Assembly: GCA_021299875.1 (NCBI GenBank)
Contig: JAJTEW010000007.1
Span: 1-64,000 of the forward strand
Length of the DNA: 64,000 nucleotides
Source: Comamonadaceae bacterium
GTDB lineage: Bacteria; Pseudomonadota; Gammaproteobacteria; Burkholderiales; Burkholderiaceae_C
Reading direction: 5' to 3'
Part shown: one piece after another, positions 9,377-18,500 of the stretch
How positions within the stretch are numbered: position 1 is the first letter of the stretch
Layout: the number at the start of each line of letters is the position of its first letter
Notes under the pieces: generated by a model
What the model was told of the DNA's origin: nothing
The model's input: the letters and a program-made list of their open reading frames with translations, nothing else
The model's database searches: none
Program-made: the position numbers and the translations under genes

Positions 9377-10984
9377 TTAGCGCGTTGCGCCGCGTTGTGC
9401 GGCGTTGCGATCAAGGCTTGGGCGGGCGCGGCGGCTGACCGGGGTCGAATCCATGTCGCGCACTGTCCATTCCAGCAACTGGTCAAGCGCTGCCCGCGCT
9501 TGGTGGGCGTTGGGGTGGTGCAGCACTGCGACCAGGGTGTAGCGTTGGCCGCTTTGCCCTTGCACATACCCTGCCACCGAGGCCACATCCCGCAGCGAGC
9601 CGGTTTTCAGCCAGGCATTGCCGATCACAGGTGATTGGGGATTGCGCTCTTTCAGGCGGGCGGCCGTGCCATCCATGCCCGCCACCGCCAACGAGTCGGT
9701 GAAGACCTGGGCATGGGGCCCCGCGTGGGCCGCCTGCAACAAGGCGGTCAAGGCTTGTGCCGTACTGCGTTCGGTGCGCGACAGGCCAGAGCCGTTGTCC
9801 AGCACCGGTTCGCTTTGGCCTGGAAAGCCATGCCGCCACCACTGCGACAGGCGCAGGCGCGAAGCTTCAAACCGCCCGGGTGCCCCCAATTCGCTGGACA
9901 GTGAGAGGTACAACTGCTGGGCCATCACGTTGTTGGAAAACTTGTTGATGTCCTTGATCACCTCCGACAGCGGCAAGGACGGGGCATCCACCAGCAAACG
10001 GGCCTGGGCTGGGCGTGCCCCATAGCGCACCTGTCCGCTCAATTGCCCGCCCGCACCAGCCCACAGGGCCTGCACCACACGCGGGGCGTATTGGGTCGGG
10101 TCTGGGAAGGCCACGGGCCATTCCCGCTCGCCACAACTGGCGGGGTAGCCTCCGGCAAACCGAACCTGCAGCGGCTGGCTGAAGTCGGCCTGCAATTGGC
10201 GTCGCCAGTCGGTGCAAGGGGTTGAAGTCAAGGGCAGCTTGCTGGGGACCGACAGACCCGCCAACGGGGGCTCAAAGCGCACCTGCACCAGGCCGTTGGC
10301 CGGGTCGGGTGTGAAGGTGTAAATCACGGCTTTGAAGTTGAGCAGCAAACCATCGGGTCCCACGTTGTAGGGGCGCAGGGGCTCGTCGTCAAAGGGTTCG
10401 CTGCGCTCGCGCACATCGAACACGCTGCGGTCCAGCACGATGTCGCCGCGCACCTCACGCACGCCTGCCGCTTGCACTTGCTGGAGCAAATCTTGCAGGC
10501 GCTCGACCACCAATTTGGGGTCGCCGCTGCCACGCACGATCAGATTGCCTTGCAGCACGCCATCCCTCACAGGGCCATCGGTGTAGATGCGGTTGCGCCA
10601 AGTGTGCTCAGGCCCGAGCAGACTCAGCCCTGCGTAGGTCGTAAACAGTTTCATGACGGAGGCCGGGTTGACGCTGCTTTGGGCATGGTGGGACAAACGT
10701 GGTGCACCCGCTTGTGAGGCTTTGGCGTTGGCAGGCAAAGGCGCGATCAAGACACTCAAAGCCGATGGGGGCACCTGCGCTTGGCGCAAGATTTTCAAAA
10801 TCCCAGGGGGCAGATCGGCTTGGGGTACCCGTCCCGTTGGGGCTGCGCTTTCTGCTGTTATTGCGTCCGTGTTGGCCGGTATGGCCGGCGCGGCCAGGGA
10901 TGCGCCCAAAGCGGCCAAAAGCAAAGCCCCTAGGCTCCATGGCTTGTGCGTTGTCCAAGGGAAAGGGGGACGGGGCCAGGTCAT
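9377..10984 (-). CDS. dacB: D-alanyl-D-alanine carboxypeptidase/endopeptidase (PBP4 family)
   Basis: Periplasmic low-molecular-weight penicillin-binding protein that trims or cleaves peptidoglycan cross-links. The 535-residue protein has an N-terminal hydrophobic export segment (about residues 16-34), the serine nucleophile motif SVMK at 109-112, SNN in DINKFSNNVMAQQ and KTGSL in the last quarter, in the order of class C PBP4 enzymes with the long insert between the first two motifs. Two cysteines in the insert (TPCTDW and ASCGER) may form a disulfide. It is divergent from the EamA transporter, with 55 bases between start codons. Confidence 0.95.
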   Translation of the reverse strand: MTWPRPPFPWTTHKPWSLGALLLAALGASLAAPAIPANTDAITAESAAPTGRVPQADLPPGILKILRQAQVPPSALSVLIAPLPANAKASQAGAPRLSHHAQSSVNPASVMKLFTTYAGLSLLGPEHTWRNRIYTDGPVRDGVLQGNLIVRGSGDPKLVVERLQDLLQQVQAAGVREVRGDIVLDRSVFDVRERSEPFDDEPLRPYNVGPDGLLLNFKAVIYTFTPDPANGLVQVRFEPPLAGLSVPSKLPLTSTPCTDWRRQLQADFSQPLQVRFAGGYPASCGEREWPVAFPDPTQYAPRVVQALWAGAGGQLSGQVRYGARPAQARLLVDAPSLPLSEVIKDINKFSNNVMAQQLYLSLSSELGAPGRFEASRLRLSQWWRHGFPGQSEPVLDNGSGLSRTERSTAQALTALLQAAHAGPHAQVFTDSLAVAGMDGTAARLKERNPQSPVIGNAWLKTGSLRDVASVAGYVQGQSGQRYTLVAVLHHPNAHQARAALDQLLEWTVRDMDSTPVSRRARPSLDRNAAQRGATR

Positions 10985-11039
10985 CGGGTGAGTCTAACCC
11001 GCCCCCACGCGTGGACCGGGGTGTCGCCCTCGGGGCACT

Positions 11040-12047
11040 ATGATTCAGACCATGCGATTTTCTTCAAAAACCGTGGGCCTGGTTTCAGCGGTCATCACGG
11101 TGCTCATTTGGACCGGTTTCATCGTCATTGCGCGTGCGTCTGCATCGCGGGGTTTGCTGCCTCTGGACATTGTGCTGGCCCGCATTTTGGGTGCCAGTGC
11201 GGTGCTGCTGCCTTGGGCTTGGTGGTTGATGCGTCCGGCGCGCCGGGCCGGTGAACAGGTGGGGTCTTTGTGGGGCCTGTCCCCCCTGCCTTTGCGCCAG
11301 ACGGTACAAACCGGTTTCTTGGGCGGTTTTTTGTACGCCCTTCTGGCCTACACCGGTTTCTTTTATGCACCGGCCTCGCACGCGTCGGTGCTCATGCCCG
11401 GCAGTTTGCCTTTGTGGACCACCTTGTTGGCCTGGTTGTTTTTGCGCGAAAAAGTGGCCGCCACACGTGCCCTGGGTTTGGGCTTCATCGTGCTGGGCGA
11501 TGTGCTGGTGGGCGGTGCGAGTTTGCTCATGGCCTTTGAGGGTGGAGAGGTCTGGAAGGGCGACTTGCTGTTCATGACGGCCGCCATGTGCTGGGCCAGC
11601 TACAGCGTGCTGGTGCGCCGCCATGGTTTTGATGCGGTGAGCGCCACCATGGCCATCACAGCCTTTGCGTTTGTGTGTTTTGTGCCCTTGTTTGCGGTGC
11701 TGGTGGGCTTGCAAATCTTGCCCACGCAGCTGCACCTGGTGCCATGGTCAGAAATCTTGTTCCAAGCGGTGTTTCAAGGCGTGGGCTCGGTCGTCATTTC
11801 GGGCATCACCTTCACGCAGATGGTGCGCCACTACGGTCCGGTGCGCTCGACCATGATCACGGCGCTGGTGCCGGGCTTGTCGGCTTTGGGCGCGGTGTGG
11901 TTTTTGGGTGAGCCCATGCACTGGAATTTGTTGGCCGGGCTGGCGCTGGTGACCGGCGGTATCTTGTTCGGTGTGAGGCAGGCCAAAAAATCCGACACCA
12001 GCCCTGCCTCCGTGACCGCGCCGCCGCAGGCTGGAGGTCAGCCATGA
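11040..12047 (+). CDS. DMT-superfamily transporter (EamA family)
   Basis: A 335-residue inner-membrane protein with about ten hydrophobic helices in two EamA repeats, the second beginning near residue 170 (LLFMTAAMCWASYSVLVRR). Motifs typical of the repeats are the proline-rich helix ends LMPGSLPLWTTLLAWLFLREK and TALVPGLSALGAVWFLGEP. Members export metabolites or amino acids; the cargo is not predictable. An alternative start is the ATG at 11052. The stop overlaps the tsaB start by four bases, so it heads the tsaB-rimI-UDG run. Confidence 0.88.
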   Translation: MIQTMRFSSKTVGLVSAVITVLIWTGFIVIARASASRGLLPLDIVLARILGASAVLLPWAWWLMRPARRAGEQVGSLWGLSPLPLRQTVQTGFLGGFLYALLAYTGFFYAPASHASVLMPGSLPLWTTLLAWLFLREKVAATRALGLGFIVLGDVLVGGASLLMAFEGGEVWKGDLLFMTAAMCWASYSVLVRRHGFDAVSATMAITAFAFVCFVPLFAVLVGLQILPTQLHLVPWSEILFQAVFQGVGSVVISGITFTQMVRHYGPVRSTMITALVPGLSALGAVWFLGEPMHWNLLAGLALVTGGILFGVRQAKKSDTSPASVTAPPQAGGQP

Positions 12048-12862
12048 GTGCGGCACTGGAGTGTCGTTGGCTGGCTTTTGACACCAGCACCGATGTGTTG
12101 TCCTTGGGCGTGGCCCGCGGAGACCACGTTTGGACGCAAACCTTGCCCGGCGGCGCACAGGCTTCGAGTGGATTGATCCCTGCGGTCATGGCGATGCTGG
12201 CCGAGGCCGAGATGCCACTGGCCTCGCTGGACGCCATTGTTTTTGGCCGAGGGCCTGGCTCGTTCACCGGTCTTCGCACCGCCTGTGCCGTGGCTCAGGG
12301 TTTGGCTTTTGGCGCCGATGTGCCGGTTTTGCCTGTGGACACCTTGTTGGCGGTGGCCGAAGAGGCGCGCTGGCTCCGCTTGCAATCGGCCGCGGACGAG
12401 TTCAACGCTGAATCCCAAAATGGCTTGAGCGGGTTGACCGTGCTGGCGCTGCTGGATGCGCGCATGGACGAGGTGTACAGCGCCGCTTACCTCTGGCAGC
12501 GGGTGTCTGAGCAGCCCCATGGGCAATGGCGCGAAGCTTCAACCTTGCAAGTGTCGGCCCCCGAAAAAGTTCAAGTGCCGCCAATGGACCCTGCGCTGTG
12601 CTTGGCGGGCAATGCCTTTGCTGCGTTTGGCGATCGTTTGCCCTCTGCATTGGCCCATGCCCCGCGGTGCGAAGCCTTGCCCACCGCATCGGCCTTGCTT
12701 CGCCTGGCGCCTGCTTTGTGGGCGCAGGGACTGGCCGTTCCAGCAGAGCAGGCCATGCCGCTGTACATCCGCGATAAGGTCGCCAACACCACCGCCGAGA
12801 GAGAGGCCCTGAAAGCATTGGCCTTACAGGTGCGACTTGCCCAAACGACAGATAAGCCGTGA
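12044..12862 (+). CDS. tsaB: tRNA threonylcarbamoyladenosine biosynthesis protein TsaB
   Basis: Inactive ASKHA-fold partner that dimerises with TsaD and recruits TsaE to transfer the threonylcarbamoyl group to A37 of tRNA. The N-terminal LAFDTSTDVLSLGV and the hallmark GRGPGSFTGLRTACAVAQGLAFG are present. The 272-residue length is slightly above the E. coli protein (231). It overlaps the transporter gene before it and rimI after it by four bases each, which suggests translational coupling. TsaB and RimI neighbours are common in proteobacteria. Confidence 0.95.
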   Translation: MSAALECRWLAFDTSTDVLSLGVARGDHVWTQTLPGGAQASSGLIPAVMAMLAEAEMPLASLDAIVFGRGPGSFTGLRTACAVAQGLAFGADVPVLPVDTLLAVAEEARWLRLQSAADEFNAESQNGLSGLTVLALLDARMDEVYSAAYLWQRVSEQPHGQWREASTLQVSAPEKVQVPPMDPALCLAGNAFAAFGDRLPSALAHAPRCEALPTASALLRLAPALWAQGLAVPAEQAMPLYIRDKVANTTAEREALKALALQVRLAQTTDKP

Positions 12863-13368
12863 GTCAGGCTATGCGTGTTGATCAAGCTTTGAACCGTCAG
12901 CAGCCTACAGAGGCAACGCGCAGCCGCGTCACTTTGGCCCCCATGGCACAGAGTGATCTGGACACGGTCATTGCCATCGAGCAAAGCGCTTACAGCCATC
13001 CTTGGACGCTGGGCAATTTTCGGGACTCCCTCAATCCGCTGTTTGTCGCCCAATGCCTGTGGCTGGACGGCGAATTGTTGGGCTATTTTTTGGCCATGCG
13101 CGGTGTGCAAGAAATGCACTTGCTCAACATCACTGTGGCGCCTGCGCACCAAGGACAGGGCTGGGGCCACATGATGTTGGACGCCTTGTCCCTCATGTCG
13201 CGCCACGAAGGTGCGCAGTGGCTGTGGCTTGAGGTGCGCCAAAGCAACCTGCGTGCTTTGCAGGTGTATGAACGTTATGGCTTCAAGCAGATCAGCATCC
13301 GCAAGGATTACTATCCTGCAGGCCGACTGCAGCGTGAACACGCTGTGGTGATGAGTTTGAAACTGTGA
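12859..13368 (+). CDS. rimI: Ribosomal-protein-alanine N-acetyltransferase RimI
   Basis: GNAT-fold acetyltransferase of about 169 residues that acetylates the N-terminal alanine of ribosomal protein S18. The acetyl-CoA loop VAPAHQGQGWGHMMLDAL and the C-terminal ALQVYERYGFKQISIRKDYYP are characteristic. The start is a GTG overlapping the tsaB stop (GTGA); an ATG four codons later is also possible. About 25 residues precede the usual GNAT start, a short extension compared with E. coli RimI. Confidence 0.93.
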   Translation: MSQAMRVDQALNRQQPTEATRSRVTLAPMAQSDLDTVIAIEQSAYSHPWTLGNFRDSLNPLFVAQCLWLDGELLGYFLAMRGVQEMHLLNITVAPAHQGQGWGHMMLDALSLMSRHEGAQWLWLEVRQSNLRALQVYERYGFKQISIRKDYYPAGRLQREHAVVMSLKL

Positions 13369-14204
13369 GCCCCCACATGAGCGACCCCACCCGATTTGAT
13401 CTGGACGACCGCCAACGCGCCATGCTGGCCGAAATGGGCGTGCGTGTGTGGTGGCCTCCAGCCCCTGCGCCCACCATGGCGCCTGTTGCGGCACCTGTCT
13501 CAGCGCCATCGGGGCCCCTGTCACGGGCCGCTGCGGCCTCCCCGACTCAGCGAGCTCAGCCAGCCGCGACCGTGACATCTTCGGGTGTGGCCTGCAAGCC
13601 CTTGCCTGAGGGCGTGTCACACATGGATTGGGGCAGCCTGCAGGCTGCAGTCCAAGCGTGCCAGTCTTGCGCGCTGAGTGGCGCACGCCAGATGCCGGTC
13701 TGGGGCGACGCCGCGGCACCGGCCGACTGGATGGTGGTGGGCGATTTGCCCTCGCCAGAAGACGACCAACAGGGTTTGCCTTTTACCGGCCCAGAAGGGG
13801 TGTTGCTCGACAACATGCTCAAAGCCGTGGGCGTGCGTCGCCAAGGTCTGCCACCCGTGGAAAGCCAAGCGCCTTCGGCCGAGGCTTACCTGACCTGCGC
13901 TGTCAAATGTCGCCCCCCTGCCGGGCGCAACCCCGAAGCCACCGAATTGGCCGTGTGTGCGGGCTATTTGTCACGCCAAGTGGCTCTGGCCAAACCCAAG
14001 GTCATTTTGGCCATGGGCCGGTTTGCCATCCAGAGCCTGTTGGGCAGCACCGAGCCCATGGGCAAACTGCGGGGCACGGTGCATGAATTCCAAGGGGTGC
14101 CTGTGGTGGTGACTTACCACCCGACCAATTTGCTGCGCACCCCGGCAGACAAGGCCAAAGCTTGGGCCGATCTGGTGTTGGCACTCAAAGTGGCGCAAGC
14201 TTAA
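13365..14204 (+). CDS. Uracil-DNA glycosylase family protein (type 4/5-like, iron-sulfur)
   Basis: Excises uracil from DNA in base-excision repair. The C-terminal two thirds (about residues 90-279) matches the family-4 glycosylase fold: cysteines in CQSC, VKCRPP and AVCAGYL could hold a 4Fe-4S cluster; the active-site block is GDLPSPEDDQQGLPFTGPEG and the second motif is YHPTNLLRTP. The N-terminal 85 residues are proline- and alanine-rich and probably disordered. In canonical type 4 enzymes the first motif reads GEAPG; GDLPS here is a noticeable change. Start is GTG at 13365 (overlapping rimI) or ATG at 13377. Confidence 0.87.
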   Translation: MSPHMSDPTRFDLDDRQRAMLAEMGVRVWWPPAPAPTMAPVAAPVSAPSGPLSRAAAASPTQRAQPAATVTSSGVACKPLPEGVSHMDWGSLQAAVQACQSCALSGARQMPVWGDAAAPADWMVVGDLPSPEDDQQGLPFTGPEGVLLDNMLKAVGVRRQGLPPVESQAPSAEAYLTCAVKCRPPAGRNPEATELAVCAGYLSRQVALAKPKVILAMGRFAIQSLLGSTEPMGKLRGTVHEFQGVPVVVTYHPTNLLRTPADKAKAWADLVLALKVAQA

Positions 14205-14210
14205 GTTGGG

Positions 14211-15068
14211 CTATTGGCCCATGGCCTCCCCCATGACGATGGGGCGGGCCGGTGTCCAGTCGGGGTTGAACTGCATCACACCCTTGGGAAACAGCATGAC
14301 CACAGTGGAGCCGAGCAAAAAGCGCCCCATCTCTTCGCCCTGAGCCAGGGTGATGCTGCCCACTTCGTAAGTCCATTCGCGGACTGTGCCAGGGCGTGGC
14401 GGGTTGACCACGCCGTGCCACACCGTGGCCATGCTGCCCACAATGGTGGCACCCACCAGCACCATCACAAAGGGGCCTTGCGCACCTTCAAACACACACA
14501 CCACCCGCTCGTTGCGGGCAAACAGGCCCGGCACGCCACGTGCTGTGGTGGGGTTGACCGAGAACAAGTCGCCTGGCACGTAAATCATGCGCGTCAGCCG
14601 CCCCGCGCAAGGCATGTGGATGCGGTGGTAGTCGCGCGGGCTCAGGTACAGCGTGGCAAATTCGCCATCCTGAAACTGCGTGGCCAGCGCGGCGTCGCCA
14701 CCCACCAGGGCGCGGGTGCTGTAGCTGTGGCCCTTGGCTTGAAACACCTGGTCGCCTTCAATCGGGCCGCATTGGCTGATGGCGCCATCCACTGGGCTGA
14801 CGAAATGCGCTGCGGCCAAAGGCCGGGCATCGCCTCTCAGAGGGCGGGTGAAGAATTCGTTGAAGCTTTTGTAGCTGGCCGTGTCCGGGTTGGCGGCCTC
14901 ATCCATGTTCACGTGGTAGCGTTTGACGAACCAGTCGATGATGCCGGTGGTCGTGCTGCCCCACTGGCTGCCCGCGACCCAACCCGCAAAGGCGGTCAGG
15001 GCTTGTTTGGGCATCAGGTACTGCGGGAAAACCGCCAGGCGGTCAGAAAAGGGACTGGAGCTGGACAT
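14211..15068 (-). CDS. psd: Phosphatidylserine decarboxylase proenzyme
   Basis: Converts phosphatidylserine to phosphatidylethanolamine at the inner membrane. The 285-residue proenzyme contains the self-cleavage motif LGST (residues 252-255), where serine 254 becomes the pyruvoyl group, and the upstream blocks SPVDGAI and LYLSPRDYHRIHMPCAGRL with the catalytic aspartate and histidine. The small alpha subunit after the cleavage site is 32 residues. It is convergent with the glycosylase gene (six bases apart) and divergent from the ABC exporter genes. Confidence 0.96.
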   Translation of the reverse strand: MSSSSPFSDRLAVFPQYLMPKQALTAFAGWVAGSQWGSTTTGIIDWFVKRYHVNMDEAANPDTASYKSFNEFFTRPLRGDARPLAAAHFVSPVDGAISQCGPIEGDQVFQAKGHSYSTRALVGGDAALATQFQDGEFATLYLSPRDYHRIHMPCAGRLTRMIYVPGDLFSVNPTTARGVPGLFARNERVVCVFEGAQGPFVMVLVGATIVGSMATVWHGVVNPPRPGTVREWTYEVGSITLAQGEEMGRFLLGSTVVMLFPKGVMQFNPDWTPARPIVMGEAMGQ

Positions 15069-15161
15069 GAAGGGGCCGCAAGCGCGGATCTGAAGAAGAC
15101 CGTGATTTTATCGGTCACCCATCGCGGCGCTCGGACAACTGGCCACAGGCACAATTCCGGC

Positions 15162-16091
15162 ATGAATACCCCATTGCTGTCGGTCGAACATTTGGTCAAA
15201 CGCTACGGCGAAGCCACCGTGGTCAATGACCTGTCTTTCCACATCGAGCCCGGCGAATGTCTGGGCGTGATCGGTCCCAACGGCGCAGGCAAAACCACCA
15301 CGCTGCGCATGTGCTTGGGTCTGTCTCAGCCCGATGGTGGCGCCATCCGTTATTTCGACGGCTTGCAAATGCCGCGTGACGCCCTGGCCATCAAGGCCCG
15401 GTTGGGCGTGGTGGCTCAACAAGACACCTTGGACCCGGACTTCACGGCAGAAGAAAACCTGCTGGTGTTTGGCCGTTACTTTGGGTTGCCTGATGCGGTG
15501 ATCCGCGAGCGCATTCCGCAGTTGCTCGAATTTGGCGCCCTCAGCCACAAAGCCAAAGCCAAACCGGGCGAATTGTCGGGCGGCATGAAGCGACGTTTGA
15601 GTTTGTCGCGAGCCCTGATCAACCACCCGCAGCTTTTGATGCTGGACGAGCCCACCACGGGCCTGGACCCGCAGGCGCGGCACCTCATGTGGGAACGGCT
15701 GCAAGTGCTGCTGCAAGAAGGCAAATCCATCTTGCTCACCACCCACTTCATGGACGAGGCCGAGCGCCTGTGTGGTCGCTTGTTGGTGTTGGACCAAGGC
15801 CGCAAGATTGCCGAAGGCAAGCCGCGCGATTTGATCGCTGAGCACCTGGAGCCCGAGGTGATCGAGGTATTTGGCCAAGGCGCGGTAGCGCTGGCGCAAG
15901 AGCCGAATCTGAAAGCCTTATCCGGCCGGATTGAGGTCAGCGGCGAAACCGTTTTCTTCTACACCCAAGACAGTCGCGCTTTGATGAGCGCGCTGCAGGC
16001 TTGGCCCGCTCTGCGCACCTTGCACCGACCTTCCAACCTGGAAGACCTGTTTTTGAAATTGACCGGACGTCAGATCCGTGAAGAAGGTTGA
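15162..16091 (+). CDS. ABC exporter ATP-binding protein, NodI-like
   Basis: A 309-residue ATPase with Walker A GPNGAGKTTTLRMC, signature LSGGMKRRLSLSRALI, Walker B LLMLDEPTTGLDP and the H-loop LTTHFMDEAERLCGR. The SGGMKRR signature and the long C-terminal tail are typical of the NodI/DrrA group that works with ABC-2 permeases. I used the ATG at 15162 (MNTPLLSVEHLVKRYG); the frame stays open far upstream but overlaps psd. The permease gene begins 11 bases after the stop. No nodulation genes are near, so the exported molecule is unknown. Confidence 0.92.
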   Translation: MNTPLLSVEHLVKRYGEATVVNDLSFHIEPGECLGVIGPNGAGKTTTLRMCLGLSQPDGGAIRYFDGLQMPRDALAIKARLGVVAQQDTLDPDFTAEENLLVFGRYFGLPDAVIRERIPQLLEFGALSHKAKAKPGELSGGMKRRLSLSRALINHPQLLMLDEPTTGLDPQARHLMWERLQVLLQEGKSILLTTHFMDEAERLCGRLLVLDQGRKIAEGKPRDLIAEHLEPEVIEVFGQGAVALAQEPNLKALSGRIEVSGETVFFYTQDSRALMSALQAWPALRTLHRPSNLEDLFLKLTGRQIREEG

Positions 16092-16102
16092 AGGGGCTGA
16101 AC

Positions 16103-16909
16103 ATGAGTCAAATTCAAAACAACATCTGGGCCGCACCCCGCTTGTCCATGCGCTGGTGGCCCGTGTTTTTGCGCAACTGGCTGGTCTGGAAAAAGCTGGC
16201 CATCCCCAGCCTGGTGGGCAACATCGCCGAGCCGCTCATGTGGCTGGTGGCTTTTGGCTATGGTCTTGGGGCACTGGTGGGGCAAATCGAGATGGGGGGC
16301 GAGAAGGTGCCCTACATTTTGTTTTTGGCCAGCGGCAGCATTTGCATGAGCGCCATGAACGCGGCCACCTTTGAGGCGTTGTACTCGGCGTTTTCGCGCA
16401 TGCATGTGCAAAAAACCTGGGACGGCATCATGAACGCCCCCGTGCGGCTGGACGACGTGGTGTTGGCCGAGATGCTCTGGGCTGCCTTCAAGGCGTTGTT
16501 CAGTGTCACGGCCATTTTGGTGGTGATGCTGGCTCTGGGCATCAGCCACAGTTGGAAGCTGCTGGTGGCCTGGCCGGTGCTGCTGGGCGTGGGCATTACT
16601 TTCAGCTGCATGGCGTTGATTTTCAATGCGCTGGCCAAAGGCTACGATTTTTTCACCTACTACTTCACCCTGTTCCTTACGCCCATGATGTTCCTCTCGG
16701 GCATCTTCTTTCCGCGTGAGCAACTGCCCGCCTTCGTGCGAGTGATCGCCGACTGGCTGCCGTTGTCGGTGGCGGTGGACTTGGTGCGCCCGATGTTCTT
16801 GGACCGCTGGCCTGACGAGCCTGTGCGTCTGGTGGGGGTGCTGGCGATGTTTGCAGGGGTGTCGTTCTGGATTGCGTTGGTGCTCACCAGGAAGCGTTTT
16901 AAGAGTTGA
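16103..16909 (+). CDS. ABC-2 type exporter permease, NodJ-like
   Basis: A 268-residue protein with six hydrophobic helices and the NodJ/ABC-2 features: a long first cytoplasmic segment (RWWPVFLRNWLVWKKLA), GEPLMW-like AEPLMWLVAFGYGLG, and a late LSGIFFPREQLPAFVRVIADWLPLS loop. It pairs with the ATPase just upstream to form an exporter of lipid- or oligosaccharide-like compounds. AAGGGG about seven bases before the ATG at 16103 decides that start over a TTG at 16088. Confidence 0.92.
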   Translation: MSQIQNNIWAAPRLSMRWWPVFLRNWLVWKKLAIPSLVGNIAEPLMWLVAFGYGLGALVGQIEMGGEKVPYILFLASGSICMSAMNAATFEALYSAFSRMHVQKTWDGIMNAPVRLDDVVLAEMLWAAFKALFSVTAILVVMLALGISHSWKLLVAWPVLLGVGITFSCMALIFNALAKGYDFFTYYFTLFLTPMMFLSGIFFPREQLPAFVRVIADWLPLSVAVDLVRPMFLDRWPDEPVRLVGVLAMFAGVSFWIALVLTRKRFKS

Positions 16910-17069
16910 GGGTCGGGGTTAGGCTGTGTGCAGTCAGTCGTGACAGGTTCCCCGACTGCTTGTTAACAGACTTGAGCTGAAATCCGGCTCATAACTCCTT
17001 TACTGAAAACGATCATCACAGGGTTGACGCTCACCGTCTGTAACCGCTTCAAAGCAGAATTCAGCAGCC

Positions 17070-18314
17070 TCAGTTATCGGCCAACTGCTCAACCCACTCG
17101 ATCTGCCCAGGTAAACACCGCGTTTCCAGATCGTAGTGTTCCACCGCAAACGCCCGCGCCTGCGCCCCCAGCCGTGCCCTCTCGGCCGGCTCGTTGCACA
17201 AGTCAATGACCTGCTGCGCCAACGCCGCAGGGTCAAAGAAGTCCACCAGCTGTCCGGTTTCGCCGTGGCGAATCGCTTCTCGCACCGGGGCGGTGTCGCT
17301 GGCCACGATGGCGCAGCCTGCGCTCATGGCTTCGAGCAGGCTCCAGCTCAGCACAAAGGGATAGGTCAGGTACACGTGCAACGTGGACACCTGCAGCACG
17401 CGCAAGAAGTCGGCATAAGGCACCTTGCCTACAAAGTGCACGCGTGACAGATCCATGCGGTCTTTGACTTCGTTCAAGAAAAGCTCACGCCACGTTTGGG
17501 GTTTTCCATCGGGGCCTGCTGGTGGTGCGGCGCCGTAGCTGACCTCGTTGCCGCCAATGATGACCACACGGGCTTGGGGGCGGGCCTTGAGGATGGCGGG
17601 CAGCGCCCGCATGAATTGGTGGTAACCGCGGTAGGGCTCCAGGTTGCGGTTGACGAAGGTGATGACTTCGTCGTTCTGGCCCAACTGCACAAGGCCTTGG
17701 GTTGTTTGCACGCGGATGCTTGCACAAGCATCGGGCTTGATCTGATCGGTGCGGATGCCGTCGTGGATGACGGTGATGCGCGAGGCAAACGGCTCGGGGA
17801 ACAACGAGGCCTGCCAGTGCGTGGGTGCGATGCCCGCGTGCGCACGGGGAAAGTGCAGCTCGTAGTTGGCGTTTTTCATCTGCAGGCGGCAGGCGTTCTC
17901 GACCCCTGGCGCACCAAATTCAGGGTCAAAGCCGGTGTCTGCACCTTTGTCGAGGTAAAAAAACTCGCAGTAGATGCCCAAGCGGGCTTGCGGCCAGACG
18001 TGTTGCAAAAACAGACTTTCGCCCCAGCCAGGGTGGGCCACGATCACATCGGGCACAAAGCCTTGTTCGCGCAGTTTGATGGCCGCTTGCCAGGCGGCTT
18101 CGCCGCGCAGGGTTTTGACTTCCAGGTCGGCCATCCAGCGGTGGGTGCCAGGGCTTGGACGGCCCGCCAGGGCATAACGCACCAGCGCCACGCCAGGCAT
18201 GCTGGGGCAGGCGTTGATGTGCAGGGCCACCACGCGGTGGTTTTGGTGAACCAGCGCCGATGCCAGGTGCTTGAACTGGGCGGGAAAGTTCTGGTGGACG
18301 AAGAGGATGTTCAT
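17070..18314 (-). CDS. Glycosyltransferase, GT4-like
   Basis: A 414-residue GT-B-fold enzyme. The N-terminal NILFVHQNFPAQFKHLASAL and PDVIVAHPGWGESLF segments form the acceptor domain; the C-terminal domain has the donor-binding motif LSWSLLEAMSAGCAIVASDTAPVREAI, including the EX7E-type acidic residues, and VIIGGNEVSYG. Such enzymes transfer sugars to glycans or lipids in the cytoplasm; donor and acceptor are unknown. It stands alone, convergent with the ABC exporter and divergent from a TonB-dependent receptor. The 160-base gap downstream holds only short inverted repeats and no convincing terminator. Confidence 0.88.
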   Translation of the reverse strand: MNILFVHQNFPAQFKHLASALVHQNHRVVALHINACPSMPGVALVRYALAGRPSPGTHRWMADLEVKTLRGEAAWQAAIKLREQGFVPDVIVAHPGWGESLFLQHVWPQARLGIYCEFFYLDKGADTGFDPEFGAPGVENACRLQMKNANYELHFPRAHAGIAPTHWQASLFPEPFASRITVIHDGIRTDQIKPDACASIRVQTTQGLVQLGQNDEVITFVNRNLEPYRGYHQFMRALPAILKARPQARVVIIGGNEVSYGAAPPAGPDGKPQTWRELFLNEVKDRMDLSRVHFVGKVPYADFLRVLQVSTLHVYLTYPFVLSWSLLEAMSAGCAIVASDTAPVREAIRHGETGQLVDFFDPAALAQQVIDLCNEPAERARLGAQARAFAVEHYDLETRCLPGQIEWVEQLADN

Positions 18315-18500
18315 GGGGCTTGAATGGGAGACGAATCATCGCATGCAGCATTGACTTTAAAGGATCGGTGGTGTCTCACAAGGGCGTGCAGCTGTCGTCT
18401 AAGTGTCCACGCATGCGAAGGGCTTGGGCAAAAATCATCAAAAGTGTCTTTGCTCCCTTGACTTGGCGTTTTTTGACGCCCTTCCCAGAAAGCTTTGTTT

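Noticed and set aside
14214-15161. A long upstream extension of the NodI-like ATPase frame, which would add over 300 residues.
   Set aside because: It overlaps the well-supported psd gene on the other strand and shows no ABC features; the ATP-binding domain starts normally at 15162.
16910-17069. Terminator between the convergent ABC permease and glycosyltransferase genes.
   Set aside because: Only five- to six-pair inverted repeats without a following T-run were seen.
18330-18500. A Fur box or iron-controlled promoter before the TonB-dependent receptor.
   Set aside because: No 19-bp inverted repeat resembling GATAATGATAATCATTATC was found; only a weak GGCGT/ACGCC hairpin is present.
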